Source: an uncultured Luminiphilus sp. (GTDB lineage: Bacteria; Pseudomonadota; Gammaproteobacteria; Pseudomonadales; Halieaceae). From it: a stretch of 64,000 nt of DNA. Each line of letters opens with the position of its first letter. The first letter of the stretch is position 1. Under the pieces are notes generated by a model, which searched no databases, was not told the DNA's origin, and worked only from the letters and a program-made list of their open reading frames with translations. Positions 56,951 through 64,000 of this stretch are shown here, piece by piece. The position numbers and the translations under genes are program-made. The stretch lies in contig CALKDK010000010.1 of the NCBI GenBank assembly GCA_938084055.1, positions 144,097-208,096 on the forward strand. The letters are read 5' to 3'.

Positions 56951-57649
56951 ATGAGCAAGTACAGGGTTCTAGTTGTTGACGATGAGTCGGCCATCCGGGA
57001 CATGCTGCGCATGATGTTGGAAATCGGTGAGTATGAGTGCGTGGAGGCGTCGAATATCTTCGACGCCCATCGGCTTATGCTGGATTGCAGGCCCGACATT
57101 GTGCTTCTCGACTGGATGCTGCCCGGGGGCAATGGTTTAGAACTGCTGCGACGACTTAAAAGTTCTGAGGTAACACGGGACACGCCAGTCATCATGCTCA
57201 CCGCTAAAACCACCCAGGACAATATTATTCAAGGTCTTGAAGTTGGTGCCGATGACTACATCACCAAGCCTTTTGCGCCCCGTGAGTTGGTAGCGCGGAT
57301 CAAGGCACTGCTGCGCAGGGCGCAGCCCCGGGAAGATGGATCCGTTTTCGAGGTCGGCGGACTCCGGCTTGACGTTGCTGCGCGTCGTGCATTCATTGAT
57401 CAAAAGCCCATTGATCTAGGCCCCACGGAATTCAAGCTGTTGCATTTTTTCATGTCTCATCCCGAGCGCGCCTACACACGCAGCCAGATCCTCGACCATG
57501 TGTGGGGTACCAATGTCTACGTGGAAGAGCGCACGGTTGATGTCCACATTCGTCGCCTGAGAAAAATTATGCAGGTGCCCGACAGTGATCACAGCCGTCT
57601 TATCCAGACGGTGCGCGGTACAGGTTACCGCTTTTCCGTAACTGGATAG
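56951..57649 (+). CDS. phoB: Phosphate response regulator PhoB
   Basis: OmpR-type response regulator of 232 residues. Seen: receiver domain with VLVVDDES, phosphorylation site Asp54 in IVLLDWMLPG, MLTAK and the Lys of ADDYITKPF, then a winged-helix DNA-binding domain (LGPTEFKLLHFFMSHPERAYTR, VDVHIRRLRKIM, VRGTGYRFS). Its neighbours phoR and pst genes confirm the role in phosphate starvation. The ATG at 56951 is used; the track begins at a TTG one codon earlier. Confidence 0.96.
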   Translation: MSKYRVLVVDDESAIRDMLRMMLEIGEYECVEASNIFDAHRLMLDCRPDIVLLDWMLPGGNGLELLRRLKSSEVTRDTPVIMLTAKTTQDNIIQGLEVGADDYITKPFAPRELVARIKALLRRAQPREDGSVFEVGGLRLDVAARRAFIDQKPIDLGPTEFKLLHFFMSHPERAYTRSQILDHVWGTNVYVEERTVDVHIRRLRKIMQVPDSDHSRLIQTVRGTGYRFSVTG

Positions 57650-57657
57650 GGTGCTGC

Positions 57658-58947
57658 GTGGCGAGGGATAATATTTGGCGTCGGGAAATGCGGCTGATCC
57701 TGTTGCTGATTGCGTCAGGGTTCGTCATGGGAGCGCTCTTCGGTAGGCCGGTTTGGGGCGTTTGTGCGGCACTGATTTTCATCCTGGCGCGCTGGTCTTA
57801 TCAACTACGGGCCGTGCATCGGTGGATGGCTGAACCCTCGGCAGAACCCCCGGAAACCGGCGGGGTTTGGGGGCTTATTCTCGACAATATCTACCAGCTC
57901 CAGCGGCGTAACCGGGAGGCTCAGCAGCGTCTCGAGACAGCCCTGGACTATTTGCAGGATTCCCTGGCAGCGATGCGGGATGCCGCGCTCATTGTCGATG
58001 CTCAGGAGAACATCGCCTGGGCCAATGACTCGGCGGAGTTCCTGCTGGGGATAAAGTTTCCGGATGATCAGGGGAGACCGCTGGTTAATCTAATCAGGTC
58101 GCCCATTTTCCAGAGTTATTTTGAGGTTGGCGACTTTTCAAACCCCTTGCGGTTGCTGCCCATCAGTGAAGGAGACCGGTGCCTGCATTTTGAGATTGCA
58201 CGATTTGGTGCCGGGGATCGGTTGATATTTGCGAGGGATGTGACCGAGAACTATCGCCTCGAGCAGATGCGTCGTGATTTTGTAGGTAATGTTTCCCATG
58301 AGTTGCGTACCCCACTAACGGTTATAAAGGGCTACGTGGATACCCTACAGGCGATGGATGAATTTCAGAATGCGCGCCTGCAGCGCCCGCTTGAGCAGAT
58401 GAGCCAGCAAACTTCGCGGATGGAAAACCTGATCAGGGACCTGCTCTGGCTCTCGCGCATCGAAACGGTTGAGACTTTGCGCAAAACTGAGTTACTGGAT
58501 GTATCCATCTTAATCGAGGAGATTGTGGTGCAGCTGGGGTCGGCCTATCCCGATCGGGAGATCAGGATCAGTCTGGAAAATGACGTACAGGTGCGGGGTG
58601 ATCGCTCTGAGTTGCACAGCGCACTCAGCAACCTGATCGTCAATGCCTTGAAATACAGTGATTCTGAAGTGGTTGTAACCTGCTGCAGGCACGAGGACCG
58701 CGCCGTATTCTCTGTTTCCGACACAGGTATTGGTATTGCCCAGCAGCATATCGCCCGATTGACGGAGCGGTTTTACCGCGTCGATAAAAGTCGGAGTAAT
58801 GAACGCGGTGGTACCGGTTTGGGGTTGGCGATTGTCAAACATGTAGCGGCCTCCCACCAGGCGGATTTTCAGATTGAATCGGAGCTGGGCATTGGCAGCT
58901 GTTTCCGCCTGTCACTGCCGGCCGCGCCAGTGTCCGACGCTTCGTGA
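57658..58947 (+). CDS. phoR: Phosphate sensor kinase PhoR
   Basis: Membrane histidine kinase of 429 residues. Seen: two N-terminal hydrophobic segments (about residues 10-45), a PAS domain around residues 100-190 (LIVDAQENIAWANDSAEFLLG), HisKA with the phosphorylated His in VGNVSHELRTPLTVIKGY, and an ATPase domain (ALSNLIVNALKYS, DTGIGIAQQ, GGTGLGLAIVKHV). Typical PhoR layout without a large periplasmic sensor. Starts with GTG 9 nt after phoB. Confidence 0.95.
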   Translation: MARDNIWRREMRLILLLIASGFVMGALFGRPVWGVCAALIFILARWSYQLRAVHRWMAEPSAEPPETGGVWGLILDNIYQLQRRNREAQQRLETALDYLQDSLAAMRDAALIVDAQENIAWANDSAEFLLGIKFPDDQGRPLVNLIRSPIFQSYFEVGDFSNPLRLLPISEGDRCLHFEIARFGAGDRLIFARDVTENYRLEQMRRDFVGNVSHELRTPLTVIKGYVDTLQAMDEFQNARLQRPLEQMSQQTSRMENLIRDLLWLSRIETVETLRKTELLDVSILIEEIVVQLGSAYPDREIRISLENDVQVRGDRSELHSALSNLIVNALKYSDSEVVVTCCRHEDRAVFSVSDTGIGIAQQHIARLTERFYRVDKSRSNERGGTGLGLAIVKHVAASHQADFQIESELGIGSCFRLSLPAAPVSDAS

Positions 58948-59867
58948 CGATGCGACGCGCTGTCTGCATTCTGTGTTTACTGCCTCTTGGGATGTCGGTT
59001 ATTGCGCAGAGCCCCAAACTTAGCATCGTGGGCAGCGACACCATGGCAGTGCTTCTGACCGACTGGTCCAGGGAATTCCAGCGCGCCAATCCAGACGTAT
59101 TATTCGAAATTCAGGGCACGGGTTCTGCTGCCGCGCCACCGGCTCTCGCTGAGGGCACGGTTAATTTCGGGGCCATGAGTCGGGCGATGAGTGCCAAAGA
59201 AATCTCTGATTTTCAGCGACGCACCGGTTTTCCGCCCCGGGGTATACAGGTGGGCAGTGATGATATTGCCATCATCGTCCACCCGAGAAACCCGCTGCGG
59301 AAAGTATCCCGTGAGACTCTGGACGGCATTTTTTCAGCATCACAACGGTGTGGTGGGGTCCGCTATGGGCTGCAGTGGTCGGGGGTCCTGGGGGCGGCCC
59401 AGGGTTCACCGATGGGCGGGGTAGAATCCTTGACGATTCAGCGTTACAGCCGTACTGCGGTCAGTGGCAGTTACGGTTACTTCAAAAACGAGGTGCTGTG
59501 TGGTGGGGACTTCATGCCGCAGGTAATGGAGTTGCCGGGATTTGCAGCGATTGTGGACGCCGTCGCGAGATCCCCGGGAGCCATTGCGTATGTGGGTGCT
59601 GGTTTTGTAGACCACCGGGTTCGGGTGGTGCAAATTCTCGATGACGGAGCGCCCCTGCCCGGAGCCTACCCCGGGGAGCCTGATTATCCATTTTCACGCC
59701 CCCTGTTTCTCTACCTGGCCATAGCTCCTGAGCAGGCGTTGAACGCGATGGAATGCGCCTTTCTTCACCACGTAACAGGCTCGTCGGGTAGGGCTACCTT
59801 GAAGCACCACGGCTTTCAAACCGTTGGTCTTGAAGTGGCGGAAGAGGTGGCCCGTGTTTGCCCGTGA
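58944..59867 (+). CDS. pstS: Phosphate-binding protein PstS
   Basis: Periplasmic phosphate-binding protein of 307 residues. Seen: signal peptide (RAVCILCLLPLGMSVIAQ), LSIVGSDTMAVLLTDWSREF as in PstS, QGTGSAAAPPALAEG (phosphate loop), and FGAMSRAM. The GTG at 58944 overlaps the phoR stop (GTGA); an ATG at 58950 is an alternative start. Supplies phosphate to PstCAB. Confidence 0.92.
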   Translation: MTMRRAVCILCLLPLGMSVIAQSPKLSIVGSDTMAVLLTDWSREFQRANPDVLFEIQGTGSAAAPPALAEGTVNFGAMSRAMSAKEISDFQRRTGFPPRGIQVGSDDIAIIVHPRNPLRKVSRETLDGIFSASQRCGGVRYGLQWSGVLGAAQGSPMGGVESLTIQRYSRTAVSGSYGYFKNEVLCGGDFMPQVMELPGFAAIVDAVARSPGAIAYVGAGFVDHRVRVVQILDDGAPLPGAYPGEPDYPFSRPLFLYLAIAPEQALNAMECAFLHHVTGSSGRATLKHHGFQTVGLEVAEEVARVCP

Positions 59868-61758
59868 CCGGCGATACCTGACAGATTCTCTCTTCGGTTT
59901 GCTCATCAGGTCGACCAGTCTGGTGGTTGGCCTGCTTATCCTTGGAATGTTTACCCAAATGCTGCTTGTTGTTTGGCCCATGTTTGCCGCACCGTCGGTG
60001 AGTGAGCAGGTATTTGTCGCGGGTATGGAGCCCGGAACAGCCGCAGTCCCAGAAAGTGGCGGCGGCGAAAACCCGGGGGAGTTCGCGGACCGTCCGGTTA
60101 CAATTGACCTGCCAAGGAAGGCGGTACAGCTTGTTCTGGTGCCGGGCGACAGCGTGATCGCGGTGGAAACCCGGCCGCAGTTGCCAGCCACCACGCCTGT
60201 GCGCCGGCAGAGGCTGTCTGTGCTCGAGGGAGCCGGAGCACTGTCTTTTGCCGCGATTGACGTGGCCGAGCGCTATCTGCTCCTGACTTTCAAGTCCGGG
60301 ATTTTTCGGCTTATGTCCATCCGAGATGACGGGCACCTCGAGTCAGCCTACGCCGGAACGCTGCCGGCACACCGCTCGGTTCGCCCAGTCCCCGGAGGTC
60401 AGAGCTGGGTGCTGGTGACCGAGGATGCTCTGGTCCAGGTGCACCTGGTTTTTCTCGCTGCAGAGGCGTCTGTCGCGACCCTGAGGAGCATGCCCGTATC
60501 GGATGGCATCGCCCATGCCAGCACGGTATCACCTGACAGACGAGTCCTCGTCGCCACAAGGTCTGGGGAAATTCGACTGTGGCAATTGGACATGCGGAAG
60601 CTGACGGCCCTGGACGGTTTGAGGGGCGGCGCCCGTTCCGTTGATTGGTTGTCCCCCGTACTGTTTGAGGTGATTTATTCGGATGGGTCCACGCGCTACT
60701 TTGAGTTGGCCAGCCGTCTTGCCGAAATGTCAGTAAACCGGTTGTTTTTTCCGGTGCAGTTTGAGGGTTATTCAGAGCCCGGATACTACTGGCAGCCAAG
60801 CGCCACTTCCGATGGTTTCGAGCCCAAAACAAGCCTGATACCGCTACTGCTGGGTACGTTAAAGGCTGCCCTGGTCGGATTGGTGCTCGCGGTGCCTGTT
60901 GCGCTGGGCGCTGCTATTTTTGTTGGTTACTACCTGTCCAGTCGACGGCGTGAGCAGGTCAAACCTTTTATCGAAGTGATTGCTTCTTTTCCAACGGTGG
61001 TGATTGCCGGGCTGGCGGCGCTCTGGCTTGCGCCCCGCCTGATTGAAAGCCTTCCAGAAATCGTGGGTGGCGCCCTGGCACTCCCCATTCTGGGGGGGGT
61101 GGCCCTGCTGATGGCCAAGCACCTGCCGACGTCAGTGACGCGAAGGGGGGAAGTCAAAGTTCTGCCGCTGCATTTCCTGCCCGGATTGGTAATTGTCATC
61201 CTGGTCGGTGCGGCGCTGGGTCACTGGGTTGAACAATGGCTGTTCGAAGGTTCGCTTGTGACCTGGCTGCCGGAGCAGGGCATCGCAGTGCAGCAGCTGA
61301 ATAGTTTGCTGGTCGGTTTTATTCTCGGATTTGCTATCTTGCCGACGGTTTTTTCTTTGGCAGAGGAGGCAATATACGAAGTTCCCCGGGTCGGGGCCGC
61401 TGGCAGTATTGCCTTGGGCGCAACTCCCTGGCGAAGCTTTCAGGACGTCGTGCTACCCATCGCGGCGCCGGGAATCATATCGGCGGTTATGCTGGGTTTC
61501 GGGAGGGGGATCGGTGAGACCATGATTTTTTTACTGCTCTCTGGCAACGCGCCTGGCACCGACGGCAGCCTGTTCAGTGGCATCCGAAGTTTATCAGCGA
61601 CACTCGCCATCGAGCTGCCTGAGGCAGCGGTGGGTGGGACCCATTTCCGTACATTGTTCTTGGGTGCCCTTATTCTTTTTGCCCTGACCTTTGTGATAAA
61701 CACCCTTGGCCACCTGATTCGAAACAGAATCCTCACGAAACACCGGGTGAGCCGATGA
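59854..61758 (+). CDS. pstC: Phosphate ABC permease PstC, long form
   Basis: Permease of 634 residues. Seen: one N-terminal membrane segment (STSLVVGLLILGMFTQMLLVVW), a non-membrane domain of about 270 residues (40-310), then the PstC permease domain with LLGTLKAALVGLVLAVPVALGAAIFVGYYLS and the conserved coupling loop RVGAAGSIALGATPWRSFQDVVLPIAAPG. Most PstC proteins are about 300 residues; the long N-terminal domain is known from a subgroup in proteobacteria. The GTG at 59854 (GAGG 8 nt upstream) overlaps pstS and replaces the track start. Confidence 0.92.
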   Translation: MFARDRRYLTDSLFGLLIRSTSLVVGLLILGMFTQMLLVVWPMFAAPSVSEQVFVAGMEPGTAAVPESGGGENPGEFADRPVTIDLPRKAVQLVLVPGDSVIAVETRPQLPATTPVRRQRLSVLEGAGALSFAAIDVAERYLLLTFKSGIFRLMSIRDDGHLESAYAGTLPAHRSVRPVPGGQSWVLVTEDALVQVHLVFLAAEASVATLRSMPVSDGIAHASTVSPDRRVLVATRSGEIRLWQLDMRKLTALDGLRGGARSVDWLSPVLFEVIYSDGSTRYFELASRLAEMSVNRLFFPVQFEGYSEPGYYWQPSATSDGFEPKTSLIPLLLGTLKAALVGLVLAVPVALGAAIFVGYYLSSRRREQVKPFIEVIASFPTVVIAGLAALWLAPRLIESLPEIVGGALALPILGGVALLMAKHLPTSVTRRGEVKVLPLHFLPGLVIVILVGAALGHWVEQWLFEGSLVTWLPEQGIAVQQLNSLLVGFILGFAILPTVFSLAEEAIYEVPRVGAAGSIALGATPWRSFQDVVLPIAAPGIISAVMLGFGRGIGETMIFLLLSGNAPGTDGSLFSGIRSLSATLAIELPEAAVGGTHFRTLFLGALILFALTFVINTLGHLIRNRILTKHRVSR

Positions 61759-62786
61759 GTGGTGACCTACAGCGGATGCGTTACAGCATTGAATCAGTCC
61801 GTGCCCGCGAAGAAAAGTTGGGCGCCGTTATGTCTGCGATGACGGCTGTGGCCACACTGCTCGCGCTGCTGTCGGTAGTCATGTTTCTGGGATTTTTGAT
61901 TTTTCTCGGCGGTGACTGGCTTGCAAACGCCCAGTCCGCAACCAGTGGTGTGGATCAACCGGTTAAATCCAACTTCGAAGTCCTGCTGTGGGGAGGTGCA
62001 GAACTCGCTGTGAGCGGCGGCGTGTTTCCCGCCATTGTGGGTACCATTGTCCTGACGTTGGTTATGACAGTCATTGTCTCGCCATTGGGCATTGTGGTGG
62101 CGCTCTACCTGACTGAATACGCGGGTACCGGCTGGCATACCCGCTTGCTACGTATAGGCATCCAAAATATGGCGGCGATACCCTCCATTATTTACGGGGT
62201 TTTTGGATTGGCGTTTTTTGTGTACGTCATAGGAGGCCGCCTTGATAACTTATTTTTTGCCGGTAACCTGCCCAATCCGACCTTTGGCGCCCCCGGACTA
62301 CTGTGGGCATCCTTGACGCTGGCTATCCTGACGCTGCCAACGGTGATTGTAGCCACAGAGGAGGGGCTCCTGCGTCTCCCGCTGGCATTACGCGAGGGTA
62401 GCCGGGCTTTGGGAGCAACCCGCAGCGAGACTATCTTCCGAGTCGTTCTGCCCGCAGCCACCCCCTCCATAATGACCGGCATCATTCTTGCCGTGGCAAG
62501 GGCGGCGGGTGAGGTGGCACCACTCATGCTTGTCGGGGTTGTCAGATATGCTCCAACGCTGCCGGTTAGCGTGGAGGCCCCCTTTATTCACCTGGAGCAG
62601 AAATTCATGCACCTCGGATTTTTCGTATACGATTTGACAATGCATGCCCCGGGAAGTGAAGGGCGGGTGGGCATTGTTGCTGCCTCGGGACTTCTGCTGG
62701 TGTTGGTCATTGCCACTCTCAATTTGGCGGCACTGTTATTGCGGTTGCGACTCCGTCGAACCTTCCTCCGCACCGGATTTGAGTGA
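61755..62786 (+). CDS. pstA: Phosphate ABC permease PstA
   Basis: Permease of 343 residues. Seen: an N-terminal extension of about 30 charged residues, a first membrane segment ([17 protein letters not shown]), the transport domain [22 protein letters not shown] and the EAA-type loop [25 protein letters not shown]. With PstC it forms the membrane channel. Overlaps pstC by 4 nt (ATGA). Confidence 0.94.
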   Translation: MSGDLQRMRYSIESVRAREEKLGAVMSAMTAVATLLALLSVVMFLGFLIFLGGDWLANAQSATSGVDQPVKSNFEVLLWGGAELAVSGGVFPAIVGTIVLTLVMTVIVSPLGIVVALYLTEYAGTGWHTRLLRIGIQNMAAIPSIIYGVFGLAFFVYVIGGRLDNLFFAGNLPNPTFGAPGLLWASLTLAILTLPTVIVATEEGLLRLPLALREGSRALGATRSETIFRVVLPAATPSIMTGIILAVARAAGEVAPLMLVGVVRYAPTLPVSVEAPFIHLEQKFMHLGFFVYDLTMHAPGSEGRVGIVAASGLLLVLVIATLNLAALLLRLRLRRTFLRTGFE

Positions 62787-62796
62787 CCGATACGCC

Positions 62797-63612
62797 ATGG
62801 ACCACAGGGAAGCGCTCATCGCCGCATCGACCAACCGCTCCAACCCGAGTGAGGCGGCGCCGGGCATTGAGGTAAAAGGGTTGTCGTTGACCTATCCGGA
62901 GGAACCTAACGCACTGACGGATATTAATCTATCCATACCAGGAGGCGAGGTAACCGCCGTCATAGGGCCTAGTGGCTGCGGCAAATCGACCCTGCTGCGA
63001 TGTTTTAATCGCATGAATGACATGCTGGAGGGTTGCAGTTACTCGGGATCGATTATTCTCAATGGTCTTGATGTTCTCGATCCCGCCACGGACGTGACCG
63101 CTTTGCGCCGCCGGGTGGGTATGGTCTTTCAGCAACCCAACCCCTTTCCTATGAGCATTTATGAAAATGTAGCCTATGGCCCTCGAATCGGTGGCGTTCG
63201 TCGACGCCGGGAACTCGATGAGGTCGTGGAGAGCGCGCTGCGGCTGGCTGCCCTCTGGGACGAGGTGAAGGATCAGATGAACAGGAATGCCATCGTTTTA
63301 TCGCTGGGGCAGCAGCAGAGGCTGGTTATCGCTCGGGCTATCGCGGTAAGACCCGAAGTTCTTTTGATGGACGAGCCCGCCTCGTCGCTGGATCCGATTT
63401 CCACTTTGCGCATAGAGGAACTGATCTACGAGTTGAAGCAGTCGTATACCATCGTGATCGTCACTCACAATATGCAGCAGGCGGCGCGGGTGTCGGACAG
63501 AACGGCATTTTTAAACCAAGGGCGAGTCGTTGAGTACGACAGTACTGACAAGATATTCACAAACCCCGCAGAGCGGGCAACCGAGGACTATATTACGGGA
63601 CGATATGGTTAA
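62797..63612 (+). CDS. pstB: Phosphate ABC ATPase PstB
   Basis: ATP-binding subunit of 271 residues. Seen: Walker [10 protein letters not shown] at residues 57-65, Q-loop [22 protein letters not shown], Walker [15 protein letters not shown]-loop [14 protein letters not shown]. The signature reads [16 protein letters not shown], that is Leu170 in the place of the second Gly of LSGGQ. The start at 62797 is the first Met after the pstA stop; the track start at 62644 lies inside pstA. Ends in a TAATG overlap with phoU. Confidence 0.94.
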   Translation: MDHREALIAASTNRSNPSEAAPGIEVKGLSLTYPEEPNALTDINLSIPGGEVTAVIGPSGCGKSTLLRCFNRMNDMLEGCSYSGSIILNGLDVLDPATDVTALRRRVGMVFQQPNPFPMSIYENVAYGPRIGGVRRRRELDEVVESALRLAALWDEVKDQMNRNAIVLSLGQQQRLVIARAIAVRPEVLLMDEPASSLDPISTLRIEELIYELKQSYTIVIVTHNMQQAARVSDRTAFLNQGRVVEYDSTDKIFTNPAERATEDYITGRYG

Positions 63613-64000
63613 TGGTAGACGGACGATTTGACGTGCCCGGGGAGTCTTTCGGTGCTGGTCAGCACATTTCGGCCAGGTTCAGTGCCGAGCTTGAGGCGAT
63701 CAAAAACGCCTTACTTGAGATGGGCGGCATGACGGAAAGCCAGATCAACCTCGCGACTCAGGCTCTGCTGTCTGGCGCGGGTGATGTGGCGGAAAAAGCG
63801 GTGCAAATGGATAAGGATATCAATCGGATGGAGGTTGATATCGACGATCAGTGCGCCCGGATAATTGCGCGCAGGCAACCCGCAGCATTTGATCTCAGGC
63901 TTATCATTTCCATCGCCAAGGTCACTACAGACCTTGAGCGTATCGGTGATGAGGCTGCAAAAGTTGCGCGCATGGCATTGAAGTCGAGTATAAGAGCGCC
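63612..64000 (+). CDS. phoU: Phosphate signalling protein PhoU (5' part)
   Basis: The first 129 codons of PhoU; the gene runs off the window end. Seen: QHISARFSAELEAIKNALLEMGG as the first helix of the family, VQMDKDINRMEVDIDDQCARIIARRQPAAFDLR and IISIAKVTTDLERIGDEAAKVAR, containing the E/DxxxD metal-binding repeat of PhoU helices. The ATG overlaps the pstB stop. It would link transporter state to PhoR. Not in the supplied ORF track because it has no stop within the window. Confidence 0.93.
   Translation, partial: MVDGRFDVPGESFGAGQHISARFSAELEAIKNALLEMGGMTESQINLATQALLSGAGDVAEKAVQMDKDINRMEVDIDDQCARIIARRQPAAFDLRLIISIAKVTTDLERIGDEAAKVARMALKSSIRA

Overview
The window looks like chromosomal DNA of a heterotrophic, probably marine, gammaproteobacterium. 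The evidence is the gene order smc-zipA-ligA, a divergent tesA/ybbA-ybbP pair, a full System I cytochrome c maturation cluster, phoBR joined to pst genes, two TonB-dependent receptors of the kind common in Halieaceae/Cellvibrionales-type bacteria, and high G+C with many GTG/TTG starts. The family-level placement is inference. I saw no insertion sequence, prophage gene, integrase, CRISPR array, rRNA or tRNA. Genes are very tightly packed, with many 1-4 nt stop/start overlaps.

Left part (1-11.4 kb): acyl-CoA catabolism on the minus strand (enoyl-CoA hydratase, CoA-binding protein, isovaleryl-CoA dehydrogenase) with a relic of an acyl-CoA synthetase C-terminus between genes. Then a TonB-dependent receptor, an acyl-CoA ligase, a YdjM-type membrane protein, and the sulfate-activation pair cysC-sat divergent from a LysR regulator. 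11.4-19.3 kb: a SulP anion transporter coupled to a universal stress protein, then a five-gene plus-strand operon (AI-2E-type permease, outer-membrane efflux lipoprotein, HlyD-type adaptor, DUF2955-type membrane protein, small ion channel). 19.4-26.7 kb: single genes for a carboxylesterase, uridine-kinase-like protein, glutathione peroxidase with a coupled HNH-like protein, hydrolase, acyltransferase, DMT transporter and HAD phosphatase.

26.7-30.3 kb is the most interesting part: rubrerythrin, a CCG-type Fe-S oxidoreductase and a DUF3501 protein on the minus strand, divergent from an OxyR that keeps both redox cysteines. It reads as a peroxide-response module whose electron path is not understood. 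A second TonB-dependent receptor follows. 33.2-37.5 kb is a chain tesA-channel-ygiQ-ytfJ in which each pair overlaps by 4 nt, and the 5' end of tesA overlaps that of the divergent ybbA.

The right part (40.6-64 kb) is core: mdh, ttcA, ccmABCDEFGHI, smc, zipA, ligA, a lytic transglycosylase-like lipoprotein, then phoB-phoR-pstS-pstC-pstA-pstB-phoU (phoU cut by the window end). A clear Pho box lies upstream of phoB, so the regulator and the transporter probably form one autoregulated phosphate-starvation operon. All functions are read from motifs and family resemblance by eye; no database search was run.
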